From JAKJEP01 sp964580995 (lineage in GTDB: Bacteria > Planctomycetota > Phycisphaerae > Sedimentisphaerales > SM23-30): a stretch of DNA of 64,000 nucleotides. The stretch lies in NCBI GenBank assembly GCA_964580995.1, contig CAZOMV010000011.1, forward strand, positions 1-64,000, given 5' to 3'. Shown here one piece after another: positions 26,221 through 34,712 of this stretch. Each line of letters opens with the position of its first letter. The stretch's first letter is position 1. The notes beneath the pieces were generated by a model. That model saw only the letters and a program-made list of their open reading frames with translations. It was not told the origin of the DNA and ran no database searches. The translations under genes were made by a program, and so were the position numbers.

Positions 26221-26787
26221 CTATTTCACTTTTACACGTTCGATATATTCCCCCGTACGGGTATCCACCCGGATTAATTCACCCGGACCGACAAAGGGGG
26301 GGACTAATACTACCACGCCTGTTTCCAGCGTAGCCTTTTTGTATTGGTTGGTGGCGGTGGCGCCTTTAATGGCGGGGGGGGTATCTTCAATCACCAGTTC
26401 GACGGCATTGGGCAGGGTGACGGAGAGGGGATTGTTGTTGAACAACTGGAGTTCCACATCCGTATTAGGCTTACAATATAACGGGCCGTCGCCGAAAAGC
26501 TCGTCATTGATCGAAATCTGCTCGAAGGTTTCCTTATGCATCAGGATATGCTCCCCGCCGGTCGAATAGAGATATTCATAGGGCTGTTTGTCTACAAATA
26601 CCTGTTCCAGCGTCTCTTCCGAACGAATCCGCTTATTGATAATGTTGCCTTCCTTGACGCTTTTGAGCTTGGTTTGGAGGACAGCCCCGCCTTTGCCTAA
26701 TTTAACATGCTGGTAATCGACTACCACAAATAGGGCGTCATCAATCTTCAAAACCATACCTTTTTTCATTTCCGTTGCTTTGATCAT
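26221..26787 (-). CDS. efp: Elongation factor P
   Basis: The 188-aa protein is full-length EF-P: KOW-like domain I, then the OB domains II and III ending in VRVDTRTGEYIERVKVK-like sequence. It rescues ribosomes stalled at proline runs. The conserved domain I loop reads KLGKGGAV with Lys32 at the tip, where family members carry either a modified lysine or an arginine. The proline usual before the glycine is a leucine here. No EpmA/EpmB or EarP gene is in the window, so modification type is open. It heads a pair with the URO-D-like gene. Confidence 0.95.
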   Translation of the reverse strand: MIKATEMKKGMVLKIDDALFVVVDYQHVKLGKGGAVLQTKLKSVKEGNIINKRIRSEETLEQVFVDKQPYEYLYSTGGEHILMHKETFEQISINDELFGDGPLYCKPNTDVELQLFNNNPLSVTLPNAVELVIEDTPPAIKGATATNQYKKATLETGVVVLVPPFVGPGELIRVDTRTGEYIERVKVK

Positions 26788-26822
26788 TCTGGGATTCCTG
26801 TCATCTAAATCCGGTTAAACAG

Positions 26823-26851
26823 TTGTTAAAAGACCATTTTGGCTATACAAT
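26823..26851 (+). promoter_or_regulatory. Putative promoter for the AmmeMemoRadiSam B gene
   Basis: TTGTTA (26823-26828) and TACAAT (26846-26851) with a 17-bp spacer, about 70 bp before the ATG at 26921. The divergent efp gene shares this 133-bp gap. Confidence 0.5.
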
Positions 26852-26920
26852 ATATATAAGAAAGACAAAAATCTATCCAAAAAACAGACAACTGTCAATA
26901 AATTATAAGGAGCTGAAAAT

Positions 26921-27799
26921 ATGTCGGTACGGATGGCGGTCGTGGCGGGCCGATTTTACGAATCCTCACCTGCGGCCTGCCGTCAGCAGGTGGAGGCGAT
27001 GCTGGCCAAGGCCCAGGCGGAGCAGGATCTACCCGCGCGGATTGTGGCAGCGGTAGTGCCTCATGCCGGGTGGGTTTTCAGCGGGCCTCTAGCGGCCATG
27101 GTCTTTGCCGCGATCAAGCGGCAGCAGGAGGTGGATACCTTCGTGATTTTTGGGGCGGTCCATTCGGTGATGGCCCGGATGGGTATCCTCTATGATACGG
27201 GGCAATGGGGCACGCCGCTGGGAAAAATCGATGTCGATGAGGAATTGGCGGAGGAAATCCTTCGCCATGGCGATGAACTGTTGCTGGCGGACCCGGAAAG
27301 CCACAGCCGGGAGCATTCCATCGAAGTCCAGGTGCCTTTTATTCAGTATTTGTTTGAGCAGGCAAAAATCCTGCCGATTATGGTGCCGCCTATCCCTCGG
27401 GCAGATGAAATCGGCCGGGTGGTTGGCCAGTTGATTGCTCAGAGCGATAAACGGATCGTCTGTATTGCCAGCACCGATCTTACCCATTATGGTCCTTCCT
27501 ATCACTATACCCCGATGGGGACCGGCCCGCAGGCTATCCAGTGGGCCAAAGAAAAAAATGACAGGTTTTTTATCGATCTGGCCCTTTCCATGCAGGCGGA
27601 TAAACTGGTCGAATCCGCACAGATGTATTACAACGCCTGCGGAGCCGGGGCGGTAGCCGCTGCTGTGGCGGCGGCGGCGGAGTTGGGGGCCAATAAAGGC
27701 TATCTCCTGGCCCATACCACCAGTGCCGAGGTGATGGCCCGGCAGTATCAACGCCAGAGCGAAGACAGTGTAGGTTATGCCGCGATTGTGTACGGCTGA
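26921..27799 (+). CDS. AmmeMemoRadiSam system protein B (MEMO1 family)
   Basis: The 292-aa protein matches the MEMO1-like family: VAGRFYESSPAACRQQV at the start, VVPHAGWVFSGPLAA, SREHSIEVQVPFIQY and STDLTHYGPSY contribute the putative metal-binding and active-site histidines. The family is related to extradiol dioxygenases. In bacteria it is normally linked with an AMMECR1 protein and a radical SAM enzyme, which are not next to it here. The function of the system is not established. AAGGAGC precedes the ATG. A peroxiredoxin gene follows after 19 bp on the same strand, likely co-transcribed. Confidence 0.9.
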   Translation: MSVRMAVVAGRFYESSPAACRQQVEAMLAKAQAEQDLPARIVAAVVPHAGWVFSGPLAAMVFAAIKRQQEVDTFVIFGAVHSVMARMGILYDTGQWGTPLGKIDVDEELAEEILRHGDELLLADPESHSREHSIEVQVPFIQYLFEQAKILPIMVPPIPRADEIGRVVGQLIAQSDKRIVCIASTDLTHYGPSYHYTPMGTGPQAIQWAKEKNDRFFIDLALSMQADKLVESAQMYYNACGAGAVAAAVAAAAELGANKGYLLAHTTSAEVMARQYQRQSEDSVGYAAIVYG

Positions 27800-27818
27800 T
27801 ATCGAGAGGAAGTCTATC

Positions 27819-28301
27819 ATGGCAGAGAATTTGTTGAAAATCGGCAGTAAGGCCCCGGCCTTTCGTCTGGCCAATCAAGCTGACCGGGAAGTCAGCCTCA
27901 AAGACTATGCCGGCCGCTGGGTGGTACTCTATTTCTATCCCCGGGATAATACCCCCGGCTGTACGACGGAAGCCTGTGAATTTACGGCTTCGCTGAAGGA
28001 TTTCGAAAAGTTGAACGCCCAGGTTCTCGGCATTAGTCCGGATACCCCCGCCAGCCACCGGAAATTCATTGAAAAACAAAACCTCACCCTCGAACTGCTC
28101 AGCGATCCGGATCACGCGGTCATGCAAAAATACCTTGCCTGGGGCGAAAAAGTGATGTACGGAAAAAAAGTGGAAGGCGTGATTCGTAGTACAGTACTCG
28201 TCGATCCAGACGGACGTATTGTGTTTCACTGGCCGAAAGTCAAAGCCGCCGGCCATGCACAGCAAGTACAGGCAAAACTCAAAGAGTTACAAAGCGAATA
28301 A
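27819..28301 (+). CDS. bcp: Peroxiredoxin, BCP/PrxQ type
   Basis: A 160-aa cytosolic thiol peroxidase that reduces hydrogen and organic peroxides. The family signature YPRDNTPGCTTEACEF gives peroxidatic Cys48 and a resolving Cys53 five residues on, as in atypical 2-Cys PrxQ proteins. The segment KVMYGKKVEGVIRSTVLVDPDG is also typical. GAGAGGAAG precedes the ATG at 27819; an upstream in-frame start would overlap the previous gene and is disfavoured. Probably co-transcribed with the AmmeMemoRadiSam B gene, giving a redox-protection flavour to that unit. Confidence 0.93.
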   Translation: MAENLLKIGSKAPAFRLANQADREVSLKDYAGRWVVLYFYPRDNTPGCTTEACEFTASLKDFEKLNAQVLGISPDTPASHRKFIEKQNLTLELLSDPDHAVMQKYLAWGEKVMYGKKVEGVIRSTVLVDPDGRIVFHWPKVKAAGHAQQVQAKLKELQSE

Positions 28302-28336
28302 TACAATTCTCTTTGATCGGTAAAACAAAGTTTTTT

Positions 28337-28873
28337 TCACAGCGGCATTTTCTTTCTGGGCCGGGTCAGAAACAGCACAATGGCACCAATCAGCACGATA
28401 GGTACGGTCCATACGGTTCGGGTGGTGTTGGTAATTTCGGGCAGGGACTTTTTGCCGTAGTCACCAATGGTCTCGATTTGCTGGCCGAAATTCGGATAAA
28501 TCAGGATATAGGCCAGAGCGCCCACGAACATGCCTAAAACGGTAACCAGGGCGTCCATTCGTCCGGTGATAGCACAGGCCAGACCGGTACCGGGGCAATA
28601 GCCGGTCAGCCCGAAGCCGATACCCAGCAGCGCACCGCCGATACTGACGGACAGGAAATAGGCGGGTTTGACGCTGAAATGCGCCACCCCGGCCAGGTCG
28701 AGCAGCCAGACCCCCAGCATACCGACCAGGACAAAGACGGCAATAGTCCGCATGGCGTGAAAATCTTTCAGGCGGAGGGTTCCGACGATCTTATCCGGCT
28801 CGGCCAGACCACCGAGAAACAAACCTGCACCAAACAGCAAACCGATAATAAAACCTAATAAATTTTCCGGCAT
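28337..28873 (-). CDS. YeeE/YedE-type membrane protein, second half
   Basis: The 178-aa inner-membrane protein has about five hydrophobic helices and the YeeE/YedE signature GLTGYCPGTGLACAITG, whose cysteine is thought to relay thiosulfate or a sulfur species during uptake. It begins 12 bp after the stop of the companion gene on the same strand. Together the two make one full-length YeeE/YedE-like channel split in two. It probably imports thiosulfate or related sulfur compounds, inferred from the family. It converges on the peroxiredoxin gene with a 35-bp gap that carries only a weak 5-bp stem. Confidence 0.85.
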   Translation of the reverse strand: MPENLLGFIIGLLFGAGLFLGGLAEPDKIVGTLRLKDFHAMRTIAVFVLVGMLGVWLLDLAGVAHFSVKPAYFLSVSIGGALLGIGFGLTGYCPGTGLACAITGRMDALVTVLGMFVGALAYILIYPNFGQQIETIGDYGKKSLPEITNTTRTVWTVPIVLIGAIVLFLTRPRKKMPL

Positions 28874-28885
28874 GGCTGGACTCCT

Positions 28886-29422
28886 TTACTTTTCAATCCT
28901 GGGTACTTTGGGATAGACCAGATAGGCGGTGAACATCCCAAAACCAAACAGGGTCAGGGTTAACGGAACGACCGACAGGGACAACTGGGCCCAGCCGCTG
29001 GCAAACTGCCCACTGGTGCAGCCGTGAGCGAAACGGGCTCCCAGCAGTATGAGGAAGCCGCCGATAAAACCTGCCAGGAAACGTCCGCCGGCGGAAGCCC
29101 CGTGATTAGCCTGCCACCAGATGGTGGTTTTCTGGAGTTTCCAGCGGTTCACCGACAGGGCCGCCAGAAAGGCCCCCGCGATCAGACCGATATCTAGCCA
29201 GAAGCCATACCCCAGTTTTTGATAACTTTCCTTGCTGATAAGTGGGTGTTTTTGGGCATAGTCCGGCGCGACGGAATGAATCACTTTGGAATCCAGGACC
29301 ACAAATTGGGTAGAGACACCCAGCGGCCCATCCAGCCAGACCGCCAGGATCTGGACCAGTCCCAGAAACAATCCCGCCGCCCACCAGGGCAGCGGCGCTT
29401 TACGAACCATTAAATCATCCAT
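28886..29422 (-). CDS. YeeE/YedE-type membrane protein, first half
   Basis: The partner (178 aa) carries the other signature of the family, GARFAHGCTSGQFASG, again with a conserved cysteine in a membrane re-entrant segment, and about five hydrophobic stretches. It has an unusually long loop (about residues 40-75) between the first two helices. With the gene that follows 12 bp downstream it should form a sulfur-compound permease in the inner membrane. A palindrome sits about 40 bp upstream, so a dedicated repressor is possible. Confidence 0.85.
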   Translation of the reverse strand: MDDLMVRKAPLPWWAAGLFLGLVQILAVWLDGPLGVSTQFVVLDSKVIHSVAPDYAQKHPLISKESYQKLGYGFWLDIGLIAGAFLAALSVNRWKLQKTTIWWQANHGASAGGRFLAGFIGGFLILLGARFAHGCTSGQFASGWAQLSLSVVPLTLTLFGFGMFTAYLVYPKVPRIEK

Positions 29423-29462
29423 AGTTTGTTCTCCATAAAACGATTTAACCCTATTCTTGTTT

Positions 29463-29474
29463 CAATATATATTG
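29463..29474. promoter_or_regulatory. Palindrome in YeeE/YedE upstream region
   Basis: A perfect 12-bp palindrome CAATATATATTG overlaps a possible minus-strand -35 element TTGTCA (29478-29473). It could be an operator for a sulfide- or redox-sensing repressor, as similar permease genes are often so controlled. No regulator gene is adjacent. Confidence 0.4.
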
Positions 29475-29587
29475 ACAAAAAGGCGATATTTTCATGGATT
29501 TGTACCTTTGTCTGCCTTAGAGAACTTCAAAATTGATGCCAACAATGCTTATTCTATGGGTCATCCGCTGGAAGATCAACTGGAATT

Positions 29588-30490
29588 TTATTCGATTTTG
29601 CACAAACCGTAGCCGGAAACATAATGTTTTTGGATATTCAGCCTATCCATCCAGGCACGGACATGTAAGGTGTCCCACGGACCGGAACCTTTCCCGCCGC
29701 CGTTGTCGCAGTCCCACAGCCACAGGGGGGTGGGCCAGAGGCAATAGTTGGGAGCGACCGCCTGATAAAACCGCTCGTTGACACCGTTCTGGCCGTGATG
29801 GGCCATCTGCACATAATCAGCGTGGAGCTGATCACCATAGGAGGATTGCAGCATTTTTTTTCCGCCTTCCACACCCAAATCCCCGGTAAACAAAACGGAT
29901 TTTCGCCGGTCGGAAACTTTCATCACCAGGCTGGAGTTGTTTATGGCGTTGTTGGTAATTTCGGGATTTTTAATGGCCAGGATTTCGATGCAAACTCCGT
30001 CGATCCAGAGGATCTGGCCGATGGTTAGTTCTGTGATTTCCTTCGCAGATTTTTGCAGAGCGAAGTGGAATTTCGTGAGAGAAGTAAGATAGGCCGGTTC
30101 GTAGTTCGCAATCCAGTTTGCTTCCGGCAGAAAGCCATAGATGTTGCCGATGGTCAAATCGCCGGGATTGTTGAGCAGAACGGTCAGGGCATCCACATGA
30201 TCGGGGTGCGGGTGCGAAATAAACCATGCCTCAACCTGGTTTCCGCAGGCAGCTAAAAAACCTCGCAAATAGGGGGCATCTCCCGCATTCCCGCCATCGA
30301 TCACAATGATCTTGCGGTGGCCAGTCTGGAGGATATAACTGTTCATTTGTGAAGGGGTTTGGGAAGGCAACTGCCAGAGGATAAATTTGCCGTTTGTCGG
30401 CGGATATCTATCTTGTCTCTGGCAGGAGGGAATAAAAAAAGTCCCCAGTATTGAACAGCCGGTGTATTGAATAAATTCTCTGCGATTCAT
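29588..30490 (-). CDS. Exported metallo-beta-lactamase-fold hydrolase
   Basis: A 300-aa protein of the ComEC/Rec2-like metallo-beta-lactamase branch. The metal motif HPHPDH lies at 93-98 (H93, H95, D97, H98), with a further Asp in FTGDLG and His in MAHHGQNG. The N-terminus NRREFIQ plus hydrophobic stretch and FFIPSC suggests a twin-arginine signal and lipid attachment at Cys23, placing it outside the cytoplasmic membrane. It is last in the operon, 25 bp after the EssC-like ATPase gene. Its substrate is unknown; nuclease, phosphodiesterase or cell-wall hydrolase are all possible. As part of a secretion operon it could be an effector or a maturation enzyme. Confidence 0.85.
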   Translation of the reverse strand: MNRREFIQYTGCSILGTFFIPSCQRQDRYPPTNGKFILWQLPSQTPSQMNSYILQTGHRKIIVIDGGNAGDAPYLRGFLAACGNQVEAWFISHPHPDHVDALTVLLNNPGDLTIGNIYGFLPEANWIANYEPAYLTSLTKFHFALQKSAKEITELTIGQILWIDGVCIEILAIKNPEITNNAINNSSLVMKVSDRRKSVLFTGDLGVEGGKKMLQSSYGDQLHADYVQMAHHGQNGVNERFYQAVAPNYCLWPTPLWLWDCDNGGGKGSGPWDTLHVRAWMDRLNIQKHYVSGYGLCKIE

Positions 30491-30515
30491 GCTTGTTTTT
30501 CTTAAAAATACGAAG

Positions 30516-33500
30516 CTATTTTCCGGATAACTTTTTATTCACTTCCGCCAGCCATTCTTCTGTCAAAGGGGCGTAGGGACGAAACTTTTCCAGCAATCCT
30601 TGTTCTTCACTATAAAATAAAGCCCGGTGAAATCCGAGCTGGTTGGCGATGGGGGAGTCGATCAGGTTGCTGGAGTCGGCCGCACCCATCTGGAAGAGAA
30701 CGCGATTGTCAAATTCCCGGATGGTCTGGCGATTGAGGGTACGTTCGACGGCAGAGAGGGTATCGGCCCAAAGGATTACATGGACACCCACCGGGGGGCC
30801 TTCGCGGATGATTTCGGCAAACTGCTTGTCCGGTTTGGGCGCGGCTTCCTGGTTCATGGAAAAGCCGAATTCCTCTTCCTCTCGCCGCAGGATTCGATAT
30901 CGCTGGAGTGCGTAAATGAAAAGATAAATGGCGGGGGCGTCGTGCTGGTCAGCCTGGATGCGATTCTGGACTTCGCCGGCTATTTCATTGATTGTCCCGG
31001 GAACACTGCGCCATTCGATATTTCGGTGTTCATGCGGCAGGGCGGAGGCCACCTTTTGTAACTGGCCGGCATGAGGGGAGTCGGCGGCGCTGCCTTCCAG
31101 GATGAAAAAACGGGCGGATTGCCCGTCCAGTTGAGCGGCCAGGCTGACCAGCGCGGCACTCATTACCCCCAGAGCACCGAGATCCTGCTGGCCTACCAGC
31201 AGCAGATTGGCTCCGCTCTGGCGCCGAAAGACGACGGCGGTGGGATCTTTGATCGCCACCGGTTCCCCCAGCCAGGCATAAGGGGAAAGCGTTTGGCTGG
31301 CGGAGCCATGCTGATTTAAACAGGTAGTTAATTTGCGATTAGCGGTAATATCGGCTGGGATATTACCCTCAAAAACGATCATCGGTTCCGGTAAAGCTTT
31401 TTGCCTGTCTGCGATTCGGCATAAATATTCATCCCGTGTCGATTCCGACAGCCAGGCGGTCTGGAAGGGGCAGTTGCCAACGACCATGCCGCCGGCGTCG
31501 TTGTAGATGGCTTCACCCGGCCGGGAGAGCAGGCGAGCGGCCACATTGTCATCATCGAGAATCAACTGGGAATCGGCTTCGGAACATTGCAATGCGATTC
31601 GGACGGCCATCTGCCCCATGGTGCTGCGGGCCAGGCCGGAGGCTCCACCCAGGGTTTGGGAGCCGAGCAGCACATGAATGCCGAAAGCACGGCCCTGCCG
31701 GACCAGTTGTTCCAGAAGAATGGCAGCATCCTGTCCCAGCTTGTCATCTTCGGAGAAAAAGACTTGAAACTCATCAACAATCAGAACGGTGCGGGGCAGA
31801 GTGGCGCCGGTTGCTGTCCGGTACGAGGCAAGGTCCTGAACGCCCGCCTTGCGGAACAGGTCGCCGCGGCGGGTCATCTCCGCTTCGAGCCGGCGCAGAA
31901 TACTCAGGCCGAATTCGCGGTCGCTCTCGATAGCCACCGCGCGGATATGCGGTACATGATGGGTGACATAGGTCTTAAACTCCACGCCTTTTTTAAAGTC
32001 GATTAAATACAACTCCACCTGGTCCGGCGAATACCACAGGGCCAGATTGGTGATAATCACGTGGAGCAGGGTCGATTTCCCCGAACCGGTTTTGCCCGCG
32101 ATGAGCATATGCTGGGCGACCCCTTTGCCGATTTTCAGATACTGGAGGCGGGTAGCGCCTGTCCGGCCCACCGGAACATTCAAACTCGAGCTGCTGTCTT
32201 CGGACCAATACCGATTCTCCGGCGGAGCGATGATTTCAAAGGGAACTTCCACGCGGGCAGAGTCCTTGGCGGCCCGGCCCATAGTGTGGATAATCTGGGT
32301 GAGCAATTCCTCGGCAGGGGGGGCATCCAGCGTCAGTGGAAATTTGCGGAAAATCTCATCCTGCCAGACAAAGTGGTCATCCTGGAAAATGAGATGGGCA
32401 CTATGGCTGGCCAGGTCTTGCACATCGATGCCGATCGGCAATTCCTGACGGGCATCATAGGCAATCAGGGTATAAACGCCGCAGCGGGCGCCGCTGTTGA
32501 TAATGCTGCTTAAACGCCGGGCGGATTCCTCGTTGAAGTTGTGGGGAAAATCGGCGATGACCAGAAAACGATACGGCTCAGCCAACTCACCGGCCTGTTG
32601 ATTGTATTCCTCGATGGTTTCAAATTCGTTGCGGAGATATTTCTGAATCACATTTTCCATATGCTCCGTCAGATCGGTCAACTGCTGCTGAATCTGTGCC
32701 GAGTCGGTCCAGATGCGCCGGCCGACCAGGGCTTCCTCATAATCCGTGGCGTGCATGAAACCGGCGAAATTCTCCCCGATGCCGATGGGGTCGAGAATGG
32801 TAAAGTGCACCCGGCCGGGCGGCAGGGAGGTTGCCAGCCGGGTCATAACCGCACGCAGGGCGGCAATAGCCTGCTCGCGGCCCTGCCGCTGGGTTTGCAG
32901 CAGCAGCGAACAGCGGTCCGGAAAGGCCAGCAGAGCCGGCAAAGAAACCGGTTGGTTTTTATCAAACGAAAATTTCGCCTGGGACTGGGCGCTTTCGGCA
33001 AGCTGATTCATGTCCAGCTGAAAGGAACCGAAACGTACCACGGGCGCATAGGTGTCAGCCGGTTTCCACTGCCGCCAGACCGGATTGCTCCAATCCATCT
33101 GGAGGGAGTGGTCCAGCTTCTCTAAATCTGTCAGCATCGCCTGAATGCAGGACAATCCCTCCTGCCAGCGTTTTTCCAGTTTCCGGTGGGCCTCTTCGTA
33201 TTGCTGCTGCAAATTCTCCCTGTCCTGCTGATACTGCCGTTCGATTTGCTGTTTCTGCTGATCGTGTTCCTGTTGCAACTGGTTTTGACGGGCTTGATAG
33301 TTCTCTTCGATTTTTTGCAGTTCCTGCCGGCAGCTTTCCTCCATCTCCTGGCGAGCGGTCTGATATTCCTGCTGAATCTGTTCCAGGGAGGCATCACGCC
33401 GCTTGGTTACATTGATTTTTACCGATTCGAATTGTTCGCGGGCCTTGGTCTCCTCTGCCTTGCGTTTTTCATGGGCCTGCTGAATCCGGCGATCCAGTTC

Positions 33501-34448
33501 CTCCAGCGTTAACTTCAAATGCCGATCCAGTACCTCATGACCGGTCATCACTACCCGCTGGAACTGGTTGTACAGCCGCGAAATTTGTGTGCGGCTTTTC
33601 TTCCACAGGATTTTCCCCGCCAGAAAACTGATAATCAGAGTGGCCAGAACCCCAATGCCGGCCATTACGATAAAGGTGGCAAGCTGCCAGCCGTTTTGAT
33701 GACAGAATAACCAGACTAAACCGACCGTGACAACGCAGAACAAAACTACAAAAAAGTAGGGCCAGAGGCCGATAAACAGCCGGGGAATCGTCAGGTTGTA
33801 TAATAAATGATGATACCCGCCGGCGGCTTCTTTCTTTTCCCGGAAGGTTTTCACCGGATCGTTCATTTCTTTTTCGGTGGGTTCAATCTTTTCCTGCCAC
33901 GGGGGAGGGGAAAAATGATAATGTTTTAGCAGTTCCTGTACCTGCGCAGAGATCAGGTCCAGTTGGCCTTTGGCGGCGGGTATGGCCCGTTCAATTTCAT
34001 GCCGTTCCTGTTTGCATTTCTGCATGGCTCCGTCTTCCACGGTTTCCGCCATCATAACTTCATATTCACAGTTTTTCCGGGACCGGCTGGCATGAATTTC
34101 TGTACTGCTGATGACCTTGTCGCGATCGTCTTTGGCCTGCTCCTCCAGGCTGCGCAATCGAATATCGTATTCCGAGCGGATTTCTGTCACTCGCTGCTGA
34201 TATTGCTGCCGGGCTGTTTCCGAATCCGCCTGAAAACCGGCTACTATTTTTTCCAGCGTTTGTTTATATTTTTTCTCCGCCGAACTCATGGCCGATTGAT
34301 AGGCGGTTTCGATCTCGGTTTCCACCGGTTCCACCGCTGTTTTCGAGAGCTTGAGAGCCTGAGCCAATGCCGCCCGCTGCATGGTGCGGTGGTCGTTGGA
34401 AATTTCAGGTGCTTCCTCTCGCAGGTATTCTTCCAGATGATCTGTCAT
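30516..34448 (-). CDS. EssC/FtsK-like triple ATPase of a type VII-like system
   Basis: A 1310-aa membrane ATPase. Order: coiled coil (about 1-200), two transmembrane helices (about 228-250 and 255-278), Gln/Glu-rich coiled coil (about 310-450), and three FtsK/SpoIIIE-type modules. The first (about 500-720) keeps the fold (TILDPIGIGENFAGFMH, VIADFPHNF) but has no P-loop. The second is canonical: Walker A IAGKTGSGKS at 783-792, Walker B VLIVDEFQVFF at 888-898, sensor-like LLGSQTL. The third has a degenerate loop VGQQDLGALGV near 1085. This matches EccC/EssC in having tandem motors on one membrane-anchored chain, but it has no FHA domain. GGAG precedes the ATG. Neighbouring WXG100-like genes support a secretion rather than a DNA-segregation role. 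Confidence 0.87.
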   Translation of the reverse strand: MTDHLEEYLREEAPEISNDHRTMQRAALAQALKLSKTAVEPVETEIETAYQSAMSSAEKKYKQTLEKIVAGFQADSETARQQYQQRVTEIRSEYDIRLRSLEEQAKDDRDKVISSTEIHASRSRKNCEYEVMMAETVEDGAMQKCKQERHEIERAIPAAKGQLDLISAQVQELLKHYHFSPPPWQEKIEPTEKEMNDPVKTFREKKEAAGGYHHLLYNLTIPRLFIGLWPYFFVVLFCVVTVGLVWLFCHQNGWQLATFIVMAGIGVLATLIISFLAGKILWKKSRTQISRLYNQFQRVVMTGHEVLDRHLKLTLEELDRRIQQAHEKRKAEETKAREQFESVKINVTKRRDASLEQIQQEYQTARQEMEESCRQELQKIEENYQARQNQLQQEHDQQKQQIERQYQQDRENLQQQYEEAHRKLEKRWQEGLSCIQAMLTDLEKLDHSLQMDWSNPVWRQWKPADTYAPVVRFGSFQLDMNQLAESAQSQAKFSFDKNQPVSLPALLAFPDRCSLLLQTQRQGREQAIAALRAVMTRLATSLPPGRVHFTILDPIGIGENFAGFMHATDYEEALVGRRIWTDSAQIQQQLTDLTEHMENVIQKYLRNEFETIEEYNQQAGELAEPYRFLVIADFPHNFNEESARRLSSIINSGARCGVYTLIAYDARQELPIGIDVQDLASHSAHLIFQDDHFVWQDEIFRKFPLTLDAPPAEELLTQIIHTMGRAAKDSARVEVPFEIIAPPENRYWSEDSSSSLNVPVGRTGATRLQYLKIGKGVAQHMLIAGKTGSGKSTLLHVIITNLALWYSPDQVELYLIDFKKGVEFKTYVTHHVPHIRAVAIESDREFGLSILRRLEAEMTRRGDLFRKAGVQDLASYRTATGATLPRTVLIVDEFQVFFSEDDKLGQDAAILLEQLVRQGRAFGIHVLLGSQTLGGASGLARSTMGQMAVRIALQCSEADSQLILDDDNVAARLLSRPGEAIYNDAGGMVVGNCPFQTAWLSESTRDEYLCRIADRQKALPEPMIVFEGNIPADITANRKLTTCLNQHGSASQTLSPYAWLGEPVAIKDPTAVVFRRQSGANLLLVGQQDLGALGVMSAALVSLAAQLDGQSARFFILEGSAADSPHAGQLQKVASALPHEHRNIEWRSVPGTINEIAGEVQNRIQADQHDAPAIYLFIYALQRYRILRREEEEFGFSMNQEAAPKPDKQFAEIIREGPPVGVHVILWADTLSAVERTLNRQTIREFDNRVLFQMGAADSSNLIDSPIANQLGFHRALFYSEEQGLLEKFRPYAPLTEEWLAEVNKKLSGK

Positions 34449-34481
34449 GCCCTGTGCTCCTGTGTTGCGTGCCGGAATTGG

Positions 34482-34694
34482 TTACCGGCAATCATTCCGA
34501 ACCTCGTTCAATACCGCTTCCATATGCTCCATCGCCAGCCGGGCCTTCCGCAACTCCGCCTGAATGAGCAGGATATAACGCTCTTCGAATTCGGCGCTCT
34601 TCTCATCCCGCCAGCCTCCTTTGGTCTGTTCCCATTGGATCATCAAATCTTTGGCGGCTCGGGTTAATTTCGCGTAACTATCGTTAATGCTCAT
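34482..34694 (-). CDS. Small WXG100-like protein (70 aa)
   Basis: An all-helical 70-aa protein with no signal peptide. The middle reads WEQTKGGWRDEKSAEFEERY: a W-x-D turn (W28, D30) followed by Phe36 at W+8, the spacing between the W-x-G turn and the aromatic residue in ESAT-6-type proteins. Helices on both sides give the two-helix hairpin typical of the WXG100 superfamily. It lies between the 342-aa protein (18 bp) and the ATPase (33 bp). It is shorter than usual 90-100 aa Esx proteins. A substrate or chaperone role for the ATPase is inferred from position and motif. Confidence 0.75.
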   Translation of the reverse strand: MSINDSYAKLTRAAKDLMIQWEQTKGGWRDEKSAEFEERYILLIQAELRKARLAMEHMEAVLNEVRNDCR

Positions 34695-34712
34695 GGCCGG
34701 TTCCTTATTGTA

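Noticed and set aside
28311..28337. Possible terminator CTTTG ... CAAAG plus seven T between bcp and the YeeE-like gene
   Set aside because: Only a 5-bp AT-rich stem; too weak to call.
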